Below, piece by piece: positions 1 through 5,536 of a stretch of DNA of 6,730 nucleotides. Numbering within the stretch: position 1 is the first letter of the stretch; each line of letters begins with the position of its first letter. Source of the DNA: Endomicrobiia bacterium (GTDB lineage Bacteria; Elusimicrobiota; Endomicrobiia; Endomicrobiales; Endomicrobiaceae). Made by a program: the position numbers and the translations under genes. The notes below the pieces were generated by a model. The model saw only the letters and a program-made list of their open reading frames with translations, ran no database searches and had not been told where the DNA came from. Where the stretch lies: NCBI GenBank assembly GCA_025998295.1, contig BNVT01000067.1, forward strand, positions 1 to 6,730. The letters are read 5' to 3'.

Positions 1-1
1 C

Positions 2-145
2 CAAATGTTTTTAATGTGGATTTCCGTTTTCATAAGCATTGGTATTTTCATAGCAGCGACAACAAAGCTTGGTACAGTCAAATCACTTCAAGTTGCAATA
101 TATCGCAGTTTCAAGAAATGGGGGGGGGGAGCTATGGTCGATTAA
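2..145 (+). CDS. C-terminal fragment of an unidentified membrane protein (5' end outside window)
   Basis: Seen: a frame open from the left edge encodes 47 residues and stops at TAA 143-145. It begins with a strongly hydrophobic stretch (MFLMWISVFISIGIFIAA) that could be one transmembrane helix, followed by a basic, polar tail (residues such as K, R, Y, then KKWGGGAMVD). This hydrophobic-then-positive pattern fits the last helix and cytoplasmic tail of an integral membrane protein. A run of ten G residues lies in the tail and encodes part of W-G-G-G. No family can be named from so short a piece, and the fragment could belong to an intact gene or to a pseudogene. An overlapping frame (16-234) reads through the same DNA but looks like a non-coding shadow upstream of the G-run. 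The hydrophobic composition is the only support for the coding call. Confidence 0.4.
   Translation, partial: QMFLMWISVFISIGIFIAATTKLGTVKSLQVAIYRSFKKWGGGAMVD
120..129 (+). repeat. Homopolymer of ten G residues
   Basis: Seen: ten consecutive G at 120-129, inside the C-terminal tail of the upstream membrane-protein frame. Long G runs are rare in AT-rich DNA and are slippage-prone. One extra G would shift the frame past the stop at 143-145 and add about 33 residues, ending at TAA 232-234. One G fewer would end at a TAG about 30 nt downstream of the run. It could be a phase-variable site, or a sequencing or assembly length error. Confidence 0.8.
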
Positions 146-243
146 CTTCTGTTTTGTCTAGTAAAAAAGACAAAGGAGTTTTGCAAACGGATTCCCATTT
201 TCATACAACGACAAATTACTCTTACCTTTACTAAATCCACCGT

Positions 244-290
244 AATGCCCCAACTGCAAGGTTGTGAGTGAAATTACTCCTGCATAATTT
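244..290 (+). repeat. Diverged direct repeat, copy 1, with GNRA-capped hairpin
   Basis: Seen: this copy aligns to 415-465. The first 33 nt match closely (five substitutions, all transitions, and one indel); the tails are looser but share an AT-rich end (cataattt / ctataattt). The core 248-268 folds as a hairpin: c248-g268, c250-g266, c251-g264, a252-t263, a253-t262, c254-g261 and a t255.g260 wobble, with t265 bulged, c249/a267 mismatched and a GCAA loop at 256-259. GNRA loops of this kind are typical of functional RNA hairpins. No known riboswitch or mobile element is recognised. Confidence 0.6.
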
Positions 291-409
291 TTCCCGAGAG
301 GGAAATGATAGGATGGGTTTTTAGAGAAATCCAAAATGATACATAGAGTATCAAGGGAAAAACGATACAGGACAGATGTTGCTTAAATTTTAAAGCAATG
401 TCTGTGTCC
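290..409. other. Three hairpins between the two repeat copies
   Basis: Seen: three inverted repeats fill the DNA between the repeat copies. At 290-305 a 6-bp stem TTTCCC/GGGAAA is capped by GAGA, another GNRA loop. At 337-353 a 6-bp stem TGATAC/GTATCA has a 5-nt loop. At 372-405 a 13-bp uninterrupted stem (372-384 with 393-405, including two G.U pairs) has an 8-nt AT-only loop. No stem is followed by a T tract typical of an intrinsic terminator. Together with the flanking repeats they suggest a structured RNA or a small non-autonomous element. Inference only; no family is recognised. Confidence 0.45.
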
Positions 410-414
410 TTACA

Positions 415-465
415 AATGCCCCGACCGTAAGGTTGTGGGAAAATTATTTTACTCACCTATAATTT
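415..465 (+). repeat. Diverged direct repeat, copy 2, with GNRA-capped hairpin
   Basis: Seen: second copy of the 244-290 repeat, 171 nt downstream. Its core 419-439 forms a better hairpin than copy 1: eight pairs (c419-g439, c420-g438, c421-g437, c422-g435, a g423.t434 wobble, a424-t433, c425-g432, c426-g431), a single bulged t436 and a GUAA loop at 427-430. The differences from copy 1 mostly preserve pairing (A-U to G.U, G.U to C-G) and keep a GNRA loop. The strand of any transcript is unknown; the fold is described for the + strand. Confidence 0.6.
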
Positions 466-729
466 AAACAACTTCTTATACCTTCATCTTAATTTTTGAA
501 AAGACAAAAAATTTGTAGTTTAAAGATTATGCGTAAAATCTAAAAACACATATCGGACTATTCTTATCGTTTAAAATTAGATTTATAGCTAAAGATGCAG
601 CAAACTCAAAAAGATAATTTTATATATGAAAGATATGCTGTTTATTAAAGACCCACCGTTGTTTTAATCCATTTGTCTTTGTTTGACAAAAGCCCAATAC
701 GTTATGAGATTCTACAGTTTATTAGTTTA
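466..729. other. AT-rich stretch without a recognisable gene
   Basis: No convincing coding frame is seen on either strand. Small items only: a 6-bp hairpin TTTGTC/GACAAA at 672-690, a TTGACA at 683-688 without a matching -10 box, and a 13-codon ATG frame at 626-667 without a ribosome binding site. It could be long-decayed coding DNA or plain spacer. Confidence 0.5.
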
Positions 730-758
730 TTGACAATAAATCAAAAATACTATACAAT
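730..758 (+). promoter_or_regulatory. Sigma-70-type promoter upstream of ackA
   Basis: Seen: a perfect -35 box TTGACA at 730-735, a 17-nt spacer, and TACAAT (one mismatch to TATAAT) at 753-758. Transcription would start near 764-767, at the gggatt stretch. It is the best promoter-like sequence I see upstream of ackA and probably drives the ackA - DUF177 - rpmF - plsX block. The transcript would have a leader of roughly 295 nt before the chosen ackA start, unusually long, so the promoter may originally have served something located in 765-1033. Confidence 0.6.
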
Positions 759-764
759 CTAGCG

Positions 765-1033
765 GGATTGCTTCAAAATTTGGACAGAGTTATAATTGGT
801 GAACTTTTAGCAGGTATTCTTTGTATAGGCCATGGTGGTTTAGATATCGTACAACTCAGAGGTCATCAAAGCCATTGGTGTGGAAATTGGTTGGAAAGTA
901 TCCTATGACGGTGTTGACGCAATGTGGTCAACTAGCCCTATATTGGTATTTTAAACAAAATCTAAGTAGTGCAAGTGTCGGTATAGAATTGTTTGATTGC
1001 AGACGAACTTGACTAAAGCAGGAAAAATAAAAA
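765..1033 (+). other. ackA leader with broken protein-like frames, possible decayed gene
   Basis: Seen: three + strand frames look protein-like in pieces. One frame is open from 726 and includes IIGELLAGILCIGHGG. A second, open from about 841 to a stop at 952-954, includes VIKAIGVEIGWKVSYDG. The second frame, after further stops, also gives [16 protein letters not shown] near 996-1055. The switching frames and internal stops suggest a frameshifted remnant, but I cannot name a family. A 63-codon ATG frame at 821-1012 has no Shine-Dalgarno site and reads less like protein. Alternatively it is simply a long untranslated leader. No clear terminator or riboswitch is seen here. Confidence 0.3.
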
Positions 1034-1060
1034 TTGATGAAAATGGGAGCCGTGCGTAAG

Positions 1061-2281
1061 ATGAAGGTTTTAGTGCTAAATTGTGGTTCGTCATCGGTTA
1101 AGTATATGTTGTTTGAAATGGATAGTGAAAAAAAAGTTGCTTGGGGGTTGATTGAGTGTATAGGACTTCATCAGGCATTTTATAAAAGGCAGACGGTAAA
1201 TGCTGAAGAAAAAAAAGAAGCGGTAAAAGTTGCAAATCATACGGAAGCTGTTGAACTTATAATAAAAGAACTTCTTGATAAGAGAGTAGGAAGTATTGCA
1301 GGTATAGAAGAAATTGCGGTAGTAGGGCACAGAATAGTACATGGCGGGGATAAATTTTCAGAGTCTGTTTTGGTTACGCAAGAGGTAAAAGAAGATTTAA
1401 AAGATTATTTCTCTATAGCTCCTTTACATACCCCGGCTCATTACAATGGTATTCTTGCGGTAGAAAAAATGCTTCCCGCTATACCATCAGTTTTGGTGTT
1501 TGATACAGCATTCCATCAGACAATGCCCGATTATGCGTATATGTATGCTCTTCCTTATGAATTTTATGAAAAAAATCATATAAGAAAATACGGTTTCCAC
1601 GGAACTTCGCATAATTATGTTTCGCAGAGAGCTGCCGCTATGTTAGGAAAACCTCTAGATGAATTGAATTTGATTACTGCTCATTTGGGTAACGGCAGCA
1701 GTATAGCTGCGATTGAAAAAGGAAGAGTTATAGATACTTCTATGGGGTTTACTCCTCTCCAAGGCGTTGTGATGGGAACAAGATGTGGGGATATTGATCC
1801 TGCTATTGTAGCTTATCTTTTAGACGAATATCCCCAATATAAAGACGGATCTGCTTTAAATGACTTGATGAATAAAAAAAGTGGATTGGTAGGTATATCA
1901 GGTATTTCCGGTGATATGAGAGCTATTGTCCAAGCGTCTGACGAAGGCAATAAGAGAGCGGTTCTTGCTTTTGAAATGCTTACATACAGTATAAAAAAAT
2001 ACATAAGCACATATTATGGAATTTTAAACGGTGTTGATGGTTTGGTTTTTACTGCAGGTATAGGTGAGAATTCTGCTCCTGTAAGAGAAGCAGTATGCAA
2101 AAATTTAGATGCCTTAGGTATTGAGATTGACGCAGCAAGGAATGGTGAATGTTCAAGCAAAGAAAGATTTATTTCGGTAAAAGACTCCAAAGTAAAGATC
2201 ATGATAATCCCGACGAATGAAGAACTGATGATAGCAAGAGAGTCTAGAAAGGTGTTGATGCAGGTAACTAACGTCTTATAA
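1061..2281 (+). CDS. ackA: Acetate kinase
   Basis: Acetate kinase interconverts acetate plus ATP with acetyl phosphate plus ADP in the cytosol, the ATP-yielding end of acetate fermentation. The 406-residue length is normal. Signature residues known from the Methanosarcina enzyme sit at nearly the same numbers: N7 in the LVLNCGSSS motif, R91 in GHRIVHGG, H123, D148 (VFDTAFHQ), H180 in [10 protein letters not shown]241 in GTRCGDIDP, plus the C-terminal TAGIGENS (331-338) and IPTNEE (383-388) motifs. Start: the frame extends upstream to a TTG at 1034 and ATGs at 1037 and 1043, but family members begin with [12 protein letters not shown], so ATG 1061 is preferred; a GGGAG lies 11 nt upstream. It opens the operon, 14 nt before the DUF177 gene. 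No pta (phosphate acetyltransferase) gene is adjacent within the window, although pta-ackA pairs are common. Confidence 0.97.
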   Translation: MKVLVLNCGSSSVKYMLFEMDSEKKVAWGLIECIGLHQAFYKRQTVNAEEKKEAVKVANHTEAVELIIKELLDKRVGSIAGIEEIAVVGHRIVHGGDKFSESVLVTQEVKEDLKDYFSIAPLHTPAHYNGILAVEKMLPAIPSVLVFDTAFHQTMPDYAYMYALPYEFYEKNHIRKYGFHGTSHNYVSQRAAAMLGKPLDELNLITAHLGNGSSIAAIEKGRVIDTSMGFTPLQGVVMGTRCGDIDPAIVAYLLDEYPQYKDGSALNDLMNKKSGLVGISGISGDMRAIVQASDEGNKRAVLAFEMLTYSIKKYISTYYGILNGVDGLVFTAGIGENSAPVREAVCKNLDALGIEIDAARNGECSSKERFISVKDSKVKIMIIPTNEELMIARESRKVLMQVTNVL

Positions 2282-2295
2282 TCCAAAGAGTTGTC

Positions 2296-2742
2296 ATGAA
2301 AGAATTAATTATAGGTTTATCTGATTTTTTGAAAACAGATGCTATTGAGGTGAAAAAATATAAGTATACAGGCAATATGGACTGTAAGTCTGATATTTTT
2401 GTATCATTTAGAGCTGTTAAAATATCTTATGGGGAAATATATGTAAGTGGCAAGATAAAGGGTTTTGTCTATCTTGAGTGTTCTCGTTGTCTTCGTATCT
2501 GTAGTCACCCTTTAGAAATTCCTATAGGTGCTAGTATGGATATCAAAAGCGGCTATGTCGATATTGGCGAAGAGATACGTCAGTTACTGTTGCTTGAGAT
2601 GCCGATGAAACCTGTCTGCGGTAGTGACTGCATTGGTATATGTAAGATTTGCGGTAAACATAATAAAAAGAACGATTCCTGTTTATGTGCTGATAAAGAT
2701 GATGAACTTGTAAAAGAAAGATGGAAAGCATTGGTTAAATAG
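2296..2742 (+). CDS. DUF177 / YceD-family protein
   Basis: Small cytosolic protein of 148 residues from the DUF177 (YceD) family, which is encoded immediately upstream of rpmF in many bacteria. The family is linked to ribosome or rRNA metabolism, but its precise biochemical role is not settled. Seen: an N-terminal mixed alpha/beta half, a CxxC pair at C62/C65 (ECSRCL), and the hallmark C-terminal cysteine cluster C108, C112, C116, C119, then C129 and C131 (PVCGSDCIGICKICG), probably a metal-binding knuckle. The end (ELVKERWKALVK) is close to family consensus. ATG 2296 follows ackA by 14 nt with only a weak AAAGAG ribosome site, so coupling to ackA translation is plausible. The next gene, rpmF, starts 19 nt downstream, as expected for this conserved pair. 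Confidence 0.9.
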   Translation: MKELIIGLSDFLKTDAIEVKKYKYTGNMDCKSDIFVSFRAVKISYGEIYVSGKIKGFVYLECSRCLRICSHPLEIPIGASMDIKSGYVDIGEEIRQLLLLEMPMKPVCGSDCIGICKICGKHNKKNDSCLCADKDDELVKERWKALVK

Positions 2743-2761
2743 GGACACCGGAGGAAGTAGA

Positions 2762-2971
2762 ATGCCAAATCCAAAAAGAAAACATACCCCTCATCGCAGG
2801 GATTGTAGAAGATCGGCAAATTCAAAAATTAACATTCCAAATACAGGTAAATGTTCAAATTGTGGCGCTGCAAAAATGCCGCACAGAGTATGCCCTGTTT
2901 GCGGTTTTTATAATGGTGAGCTTGTTGTTGCCAAAAAAATAAAAAAAGTTGCTCAGAGCAACACAGAGTAG
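2762..2971 (+). CDS. rpmF: 50S ribosomal protein L32
   Basis: Structural protein of the large ribosomal subunit. At 69 residues it is slightly longer than the usual 55-60 owing to a C-terminal tail. Seen: the canonical start MPNPKRKHTPHRRDCRRS, rich in basic residues, followed by two CxxC knuckles (C31/C34 and C44/C47, the latter in CPVCGFYNG), so this is the zinc-binding (C+) form of L32. A strong Shine-Dalgarno GGAGGAAG at 2751-2758 precedes ATG 2762, in contrast to the weak site of the gene before it, consistent with the high expression a ribosomal protein needs. It lies between the DUF177 gene and plsX in the conserved order. Confidence 0.97.
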   Translation: MPNPKRKHTPHRRDCRRSANSKINIPNTGKCSNCGAAKMPHRVCPVCGFYNGELVVAKKIKKVAQSNTE

Positions 2972-2986
2972 GAAGGTCGATAAATA

Positions 2987-3994
2987 ATGATAATTGCTCT
3001 TGATGTAATGGGTGGAGATTTTGCGCCTGTATCAACAGTTGAAGGCGCAATCCTTGCAGCAAAAGAATCTAAACATAAAATTCTGCTTGTAGGTCCCGAA
3101 AAACTTATAGTAGAAAAAATGTTGGAATATGGTAAAAAATATGATGCTGCGTCCCTTGATATAGAAATAGTCAATGCGACGGAGATTATTACCATGGGCG
3201 AACATCCTGTGAAAGCTGTTCGTCAGAAGAAAGATTCTTCTTTGTCAGTTTGCGCAAAACTTGTAGCGGATGGCAAGGCGGATGCTTTTGTTTCTATGGG
3301 TAATTCCGGAGCAGTTATGGCTGTTGCTCTTTTTTATTTAAAAAGAATAGATGGTGTTTTGAGACCTGCGATTTCAACGGCTTTTCCTACCATTGACGGT
3401 CACTGTATAATTGCCGATATGGGTGCCAATGTTGATTGTAAACCAGAGCATCTTGCTCAATTTGCAATAATGGCAAGTTTGTTTTGTGAAAAAGTTACTG
3501 GTATCAAAAGGCCAAGAATCGGTTTGGTTTCAATAGGTGGAGAGCCAGTAAAAGGTAATGAACTTACTCTAGAGGCTTTTGATCTTTTAAAAGCAGCGGA
3601 TATTAATTTTATAGGAAATATTGAAGGCAAAGATATTCCAAAAGCGAAAGTTGATGTTGCAATATGTGATGGGTTTGTTGGAAATGTAATATTGAAATTC
3701 GGTGAAGGTCTTGCCGAAATGATGTTTGATCTTATAAAGAAAGAGTTGAAACAGCATCCTATGGCGTGGGCATCCCTTCCATTTTTATGGTTTGCAATAA
3801 GGGACTTGAGAAAGAGAGTAGATTACAACGAAGCTGGTGGAGCTCCTCTTTTGGGCGTTAATGGCGTTTGCATAGTAGGACATGGTGGTTCAAGTAGTAA
3901 GGCTGTAAAAAATGCGATTCTTGCCGGATCAATGGCTGTAGGACATGATCTTACCAATGGAATTAGAGAAGCGATAGCAAGGTATAAAAAATAA
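2987..3994 (+). CDS. plsX: Phosphate acyltransferase PlsX
   Basis: PlsX converts acyl-ACP and inorganic phosphate to acyl phosphate, the donor used by PlsY to make lysophosphatidic acid. It is a peripheral membrane enzyme linking fatty-acid and phospholipid synthesis. The 335 residues match the family length. Seen in order: ALDVMGGDFAP (4-13), MGEHPVKAVRQKKDSS (70-85), SMGNSGAVMA (103-112), ADMGANVDCKPEHLAQFA (143-160), GGEPVKGNELT (184-194), VAICDGFVGNVILKFGEG (224-241), and DYNEAGGAPLLGVNG (279-293) followed by GHGGSS. ATG 2987 gives the standard MIIALDVMGG start, and a GGAAGG lies about 10 nt upstream. It follows rpmF by 15 nt. Downstream the gene run is interrupted by 425 nt before fabH, where most related clusters have only a short spacer. 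Confidence 0.97.
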   Translation: MIIALDVMGGDFAPVSTVEGAILAAKESKHKILLVGPEKLIVEKMLEYGKKYDAASLDIEIVNATEIITMGEHPVKAVRQKKDSSLSVCAKLVADGKADAFVSMGNSGAVMAVALFYLKRIDGVLRPAISTAFPTIDGHCIIADMGANVDCKPEHLAQFAIMASLFCEKVTGIKRPRIGLVSIGGEPVKGNELTLEAFDLLKAADINFIGNIEGKDIPKAKVDVAICDGFVGNVILKFGEGLAEMMFDLIKKELKQHPMAWASLPFLWFAIRDLRKRVDYNEAGGAPLLGVNGVCIVGHGGSSSKAVKNAILAGSMAVGHDLTNGIREAIARYKK

Positions 3995-4008
3995 TATAGA
4001 CAAAACGC

Positions 4009-4340
4009 ATGAAAAGTATTTTACGACAAGAGGTGATCTCTTACCTTACCCATGTAGTCGAAGTTTTAAACGATGCTAGATTGTTTTGTCGCTCTGAATT
4101 TACACTCGAATATTTTAAGTCGGTTTTCTTGCAAGCAACGTAAGACGTAAGGGGTAGTCGCTCGTAAAGCTTGCGACGTTTACAGGTCGCGGCAATGTAG
4201 CAGAGGCTTTGGGTACGGAAGTCAGTTGACTATAGCACTCCTTACTTGTCGAGCGGTAACCTCACAAACGATGGAACAGTGGCCACAAAACTGATAAAAG
4301 CATAAAGCTGGGTATCTTTTTTGTGCTTTTGTTGTGTGTT
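4009..4340 (+). ncRNA. Candidate structured RNA or fabH leader in the plsX-fabH gap
   Basis: Seen: no credible gene fills the 425-nt gap. My count gives about 51% GC for 4141-4260, against about 32% in a sampled fabH stretch. In AT-rich genomes such islands often mark structured RNA. On the + strand this part can form a multi-branch fold. The closing helix is 4144-4146/4248-4250, 4147-4154/4238-4245 and 4155-4159/4228-4232, about 16 pairs with two bulges. It encloses hairpin 4171-4192 (GCGAC/GTCGC plus two wobble pairs, 8-nt loop) and hairpin 4205-4223 (six pairs, 7-nt loop). Upstream, AAGAG/CTCTT (4028-4042) sits inside CGAC/GTCG (4024-4027/4057-4060). A terminator-like hairpin closes the region. 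I recognise no tmRNA, RNase P, 6S or SRP signature. Ends are approximate. It could be a stand-alone RNA, a regulatory leader or a decayed gene. Confidence 0.45.
4296..4340 (+). terminator. Terminator-like hairpin before fabH
   Basis: Seen: an 11-bp stem pairs AAAAGCATAAA (4296-4306) with TTTTGTGCTTTT (uses 4320-4330, one G.U pair) around a 13-nt loop, followed by a T/G-rich tail (gttgtgtgtttt) rather than a clean T run. It could end transcription from plsX or from the candidate RNA before fabH. The stem is AT-rich and the tail is poor, so read-through is likely. No convincing promoter is seen between this hairpin and fabH, only an AT-rich stretch at 4361-4372. Confidence 0.35.
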
Positions 4341-4419
4341 TTGCGATAGGAGACAACCCTTTAAATATATATGCTATGCATCTCGTGCGTTTGTGATAGA
4401 TAATAAGGTCGTGTAATAA

Positions 4420-5409
4420 ATGGACAAAAAACTCGGTGTAAAAATTTTAGGTACAGGTTCGTATTTTCCAAAAAAAGTTCTTACGAATGCAGATTTGGAG
4501 AAAATGGTTGAGACTTCTGACGAATGGATAAGCTCAAGAACGGGGATAAAAGAAAGAAGAATAGCTAAAAAAAATGAATACGCTTCCGATTTAGCTTTCA
4601 ACGCTTCTGTTGAAGCGTTGAAAGCAGCAAATATTTCAGAAAAAGAAATAGATTTAATACTTGTTGCAACTATTACTCCAGATATGTTTTTTCCGTCAAC
4701 AGCGTGTTTTCTGCAGACGAAGCTAGGCCTTAATTCATCGCCGGCTTTTGATTTATCTGCCGCGTGCAGCGGATTTATATACGGTATTGCCGTAGCAAGG
4801 GCCTTTATTGAGTCGGGCTTGTATAAGAATGTTCTATTAGTAGGAGCTGAAGAGCTTTCTAAAATTACCGATTGGACAAACAGAGACACTTGTGTTTTGT
4901 TTGGTGATGGAGCGGGAGCAATGGTTTTATCTGCTTCTGAAGAAAATTACGATGTTTTGTCGACGTATATTGGAGCAGACGGTTCATATTCGAACTTGCT
5001 TTTTATACCTGCCGGAGGATCGGCAAATCCTGCGACAGTAGAGACTGTAAATGCAAAGATGCATACAATGAAAATGCAGGGCAGGGATGTTTTTAAAGTT
5101 GCTGTTTTGAAAATGGCATATGCAGCCGAAAAGGCACTTGAACTTTCAGATAAAAAACTTAAAGATATAAAGCTTTTTATTCCACATCAGGCCAATATGA
5201 GAATAATAGAAGCTGTTGCAAAAAAAATTGGTATTTCCATGAGCAGAGTTTTTGTAAATATTTATAAAACTGGTAATATTTCGTCCGCAACAACTATTAC
5301 GGCATTAGATGAAGCCATTAAAACAGGCAAACTTCAGAAAGGCGATATTGTGGAATTGATTGCATTTGGTGGTGGTTTTACGTGGGGAGCCGCAGTAATA
5401 AGGATTTAG
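4420..5409 (+). CDS. fabH: Beta-ketoacyl-ACP synthase III (FabH)
   Basis: FabH starts type II fatty-acid synthesis by condensing acetyl-CoA (or another short acyl-CoA) with malonyl-ACP in the cytosol. Its 329 residues are typical. The catalytic triad is present: C116 in DLSAACSGFIYG, H256 in IPHQANMRI, and N286 in KTGNISSAT. Other family motifs are GTGSYFPKK (11-19), SDEWISSRTGIKERR (33-47), FGDGAGAMVL (161-170) and AFGGGFTWGAA (315-325). The YKTGNISSAT around the Asn replaces the more usual RYGNTSAAS form; whether that matters for substrate choice cannot be read from sequence. The start at ATG 4420 is supported by the family N-terminus and an AAGG 10 nt upstream. The stop at 5407-5409 is one base from the next ORF, so fabH, the small ORF, fabD and fabG probably share one transcript. 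Confidence 0.97.
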   Translation: MDKKLGVKILGTGSYFPKKVLTNADLEKMVETSDEWISSRTGIKERRIAKKNEYASDLAFNASVEALKAANISEKEIDLILVATITPDMFFPSTACFLQTKLGLNSSPAFDLSAACSGFIYGIAVARAFIESGLYKNVLLVGAEELSKITDWTNRDTCVLFGDGAGAMVLSASEENYDVLSTYIGADGSYSNLLFIPAGGSANPATVETVNAKMHTMKMQGRDVFKVAVLKMAYAAEKALELSDKKLKDIKLFIPHQANMRIIEAVAKKIGISMSRVFVNIYKTGNISSATTITALDEAIKTGKLQKGDIVELIAFGGGFTWGAAVIRI

Positions 5410-5410
5410 A

Positions 5411-5527
5411 ATGCGTTCCTATAAAAGCCGGCGCAAGACGGATGTTACGTTTGTCGCGGGTATTTTTGGATTGTTGATGTTTTTTAATTCCACTCTCAAC
5501 TTTATGATGTTTACTTTGGTTTTTTAA
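5411..5527 (+). CDS. Small predicted single-pass membrane protein between fabH and fabD
   Basis: Not recognised. A 38-codon frame starts one base after the fabH stop and ends nine bases before fabD. The N-terminus is strongly basic (MRSYKSRRKTD: R2, K5, R7, R8, K9), followed by a continuous hydrophobic stretch of about 25 residues (from VTFVAGIFGLLMFF to the end), consistent with one membrane helix with the basic end in the cytoplasm. A Shine-Dalgarno AAGGA (5400-5404) lies inside the fabH end, 6 nt before the ATG, and the fabD ribosome site AAGGGG overlaps this ORF's stop. Spacing on both sides is that of a translationally coupled operon gene. Its role is unknown; by position it might affect membrane association or regulation of the fatty-acid enzymes, but that is inference. 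It could also be a chance frame used only for coupling fabH to fabD. Confidence 0.65.
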   Translation: MRSYKSRRKTDVTFVAGIFGLLMFFNSTLNFMMFTLVF

Positions 5528-5536
5528 GGGGTTGCA

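Noticed and set aside
16..234. 72-codon + strand frame across the G-run.
   Set aside because: Its first half is an off-frame reading of the hydrophobic membrane frame, with a composition rich in H, S and W; only its part after the G-run matters, as a possible slippage extension.
683..711. Second possible promoter with TTGACA at 683-688.
   Set aside because: No acceptable -10 hexamer at 16-18 nt spacing, and the TTGACA is part of a small inverted repeat.
1034..1060. Upstream starts for ackA (TTG 1034, ATG 1037, ATG 1043).
   Set aside because: They add nine or fewer residues not found in the family; [12 protein letters not shown] from 1061 matches the usual N-terminus and puts the active-site residues at canonical numbers.
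4009..4143. 44-codon ATG frame after plsX (begins MKSILRQEV).
   Set aside because: No ribosome binding site, no recognised family, and it lies in the region better explained by RNA structure; the same frame continues past it only through three stops.
4160..4210. Resemblance to the SRP RNA loop (an AGGTC ... GCAA ... AGCAG arrangement at 4184-4203).
   Set aside because: The highly conserved SRP core (CGGAAGG between the two loop halves) is not intact, the spacing is 2 nt too long and the flanking stem does not pair.
2972..4419. Shared AAGGTCG before the plsX and fabH start codons as a possible operator.
   Set aside because: The match is short and largely the Shine-Dalgarno site itself; two instances are not enough to claim an operator.
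4374..4889. 171-codon open frame on the minus strand.
   Set aside because: Lies opposite fabH, whose catalytic motifs are all intact; an antisense shadow.
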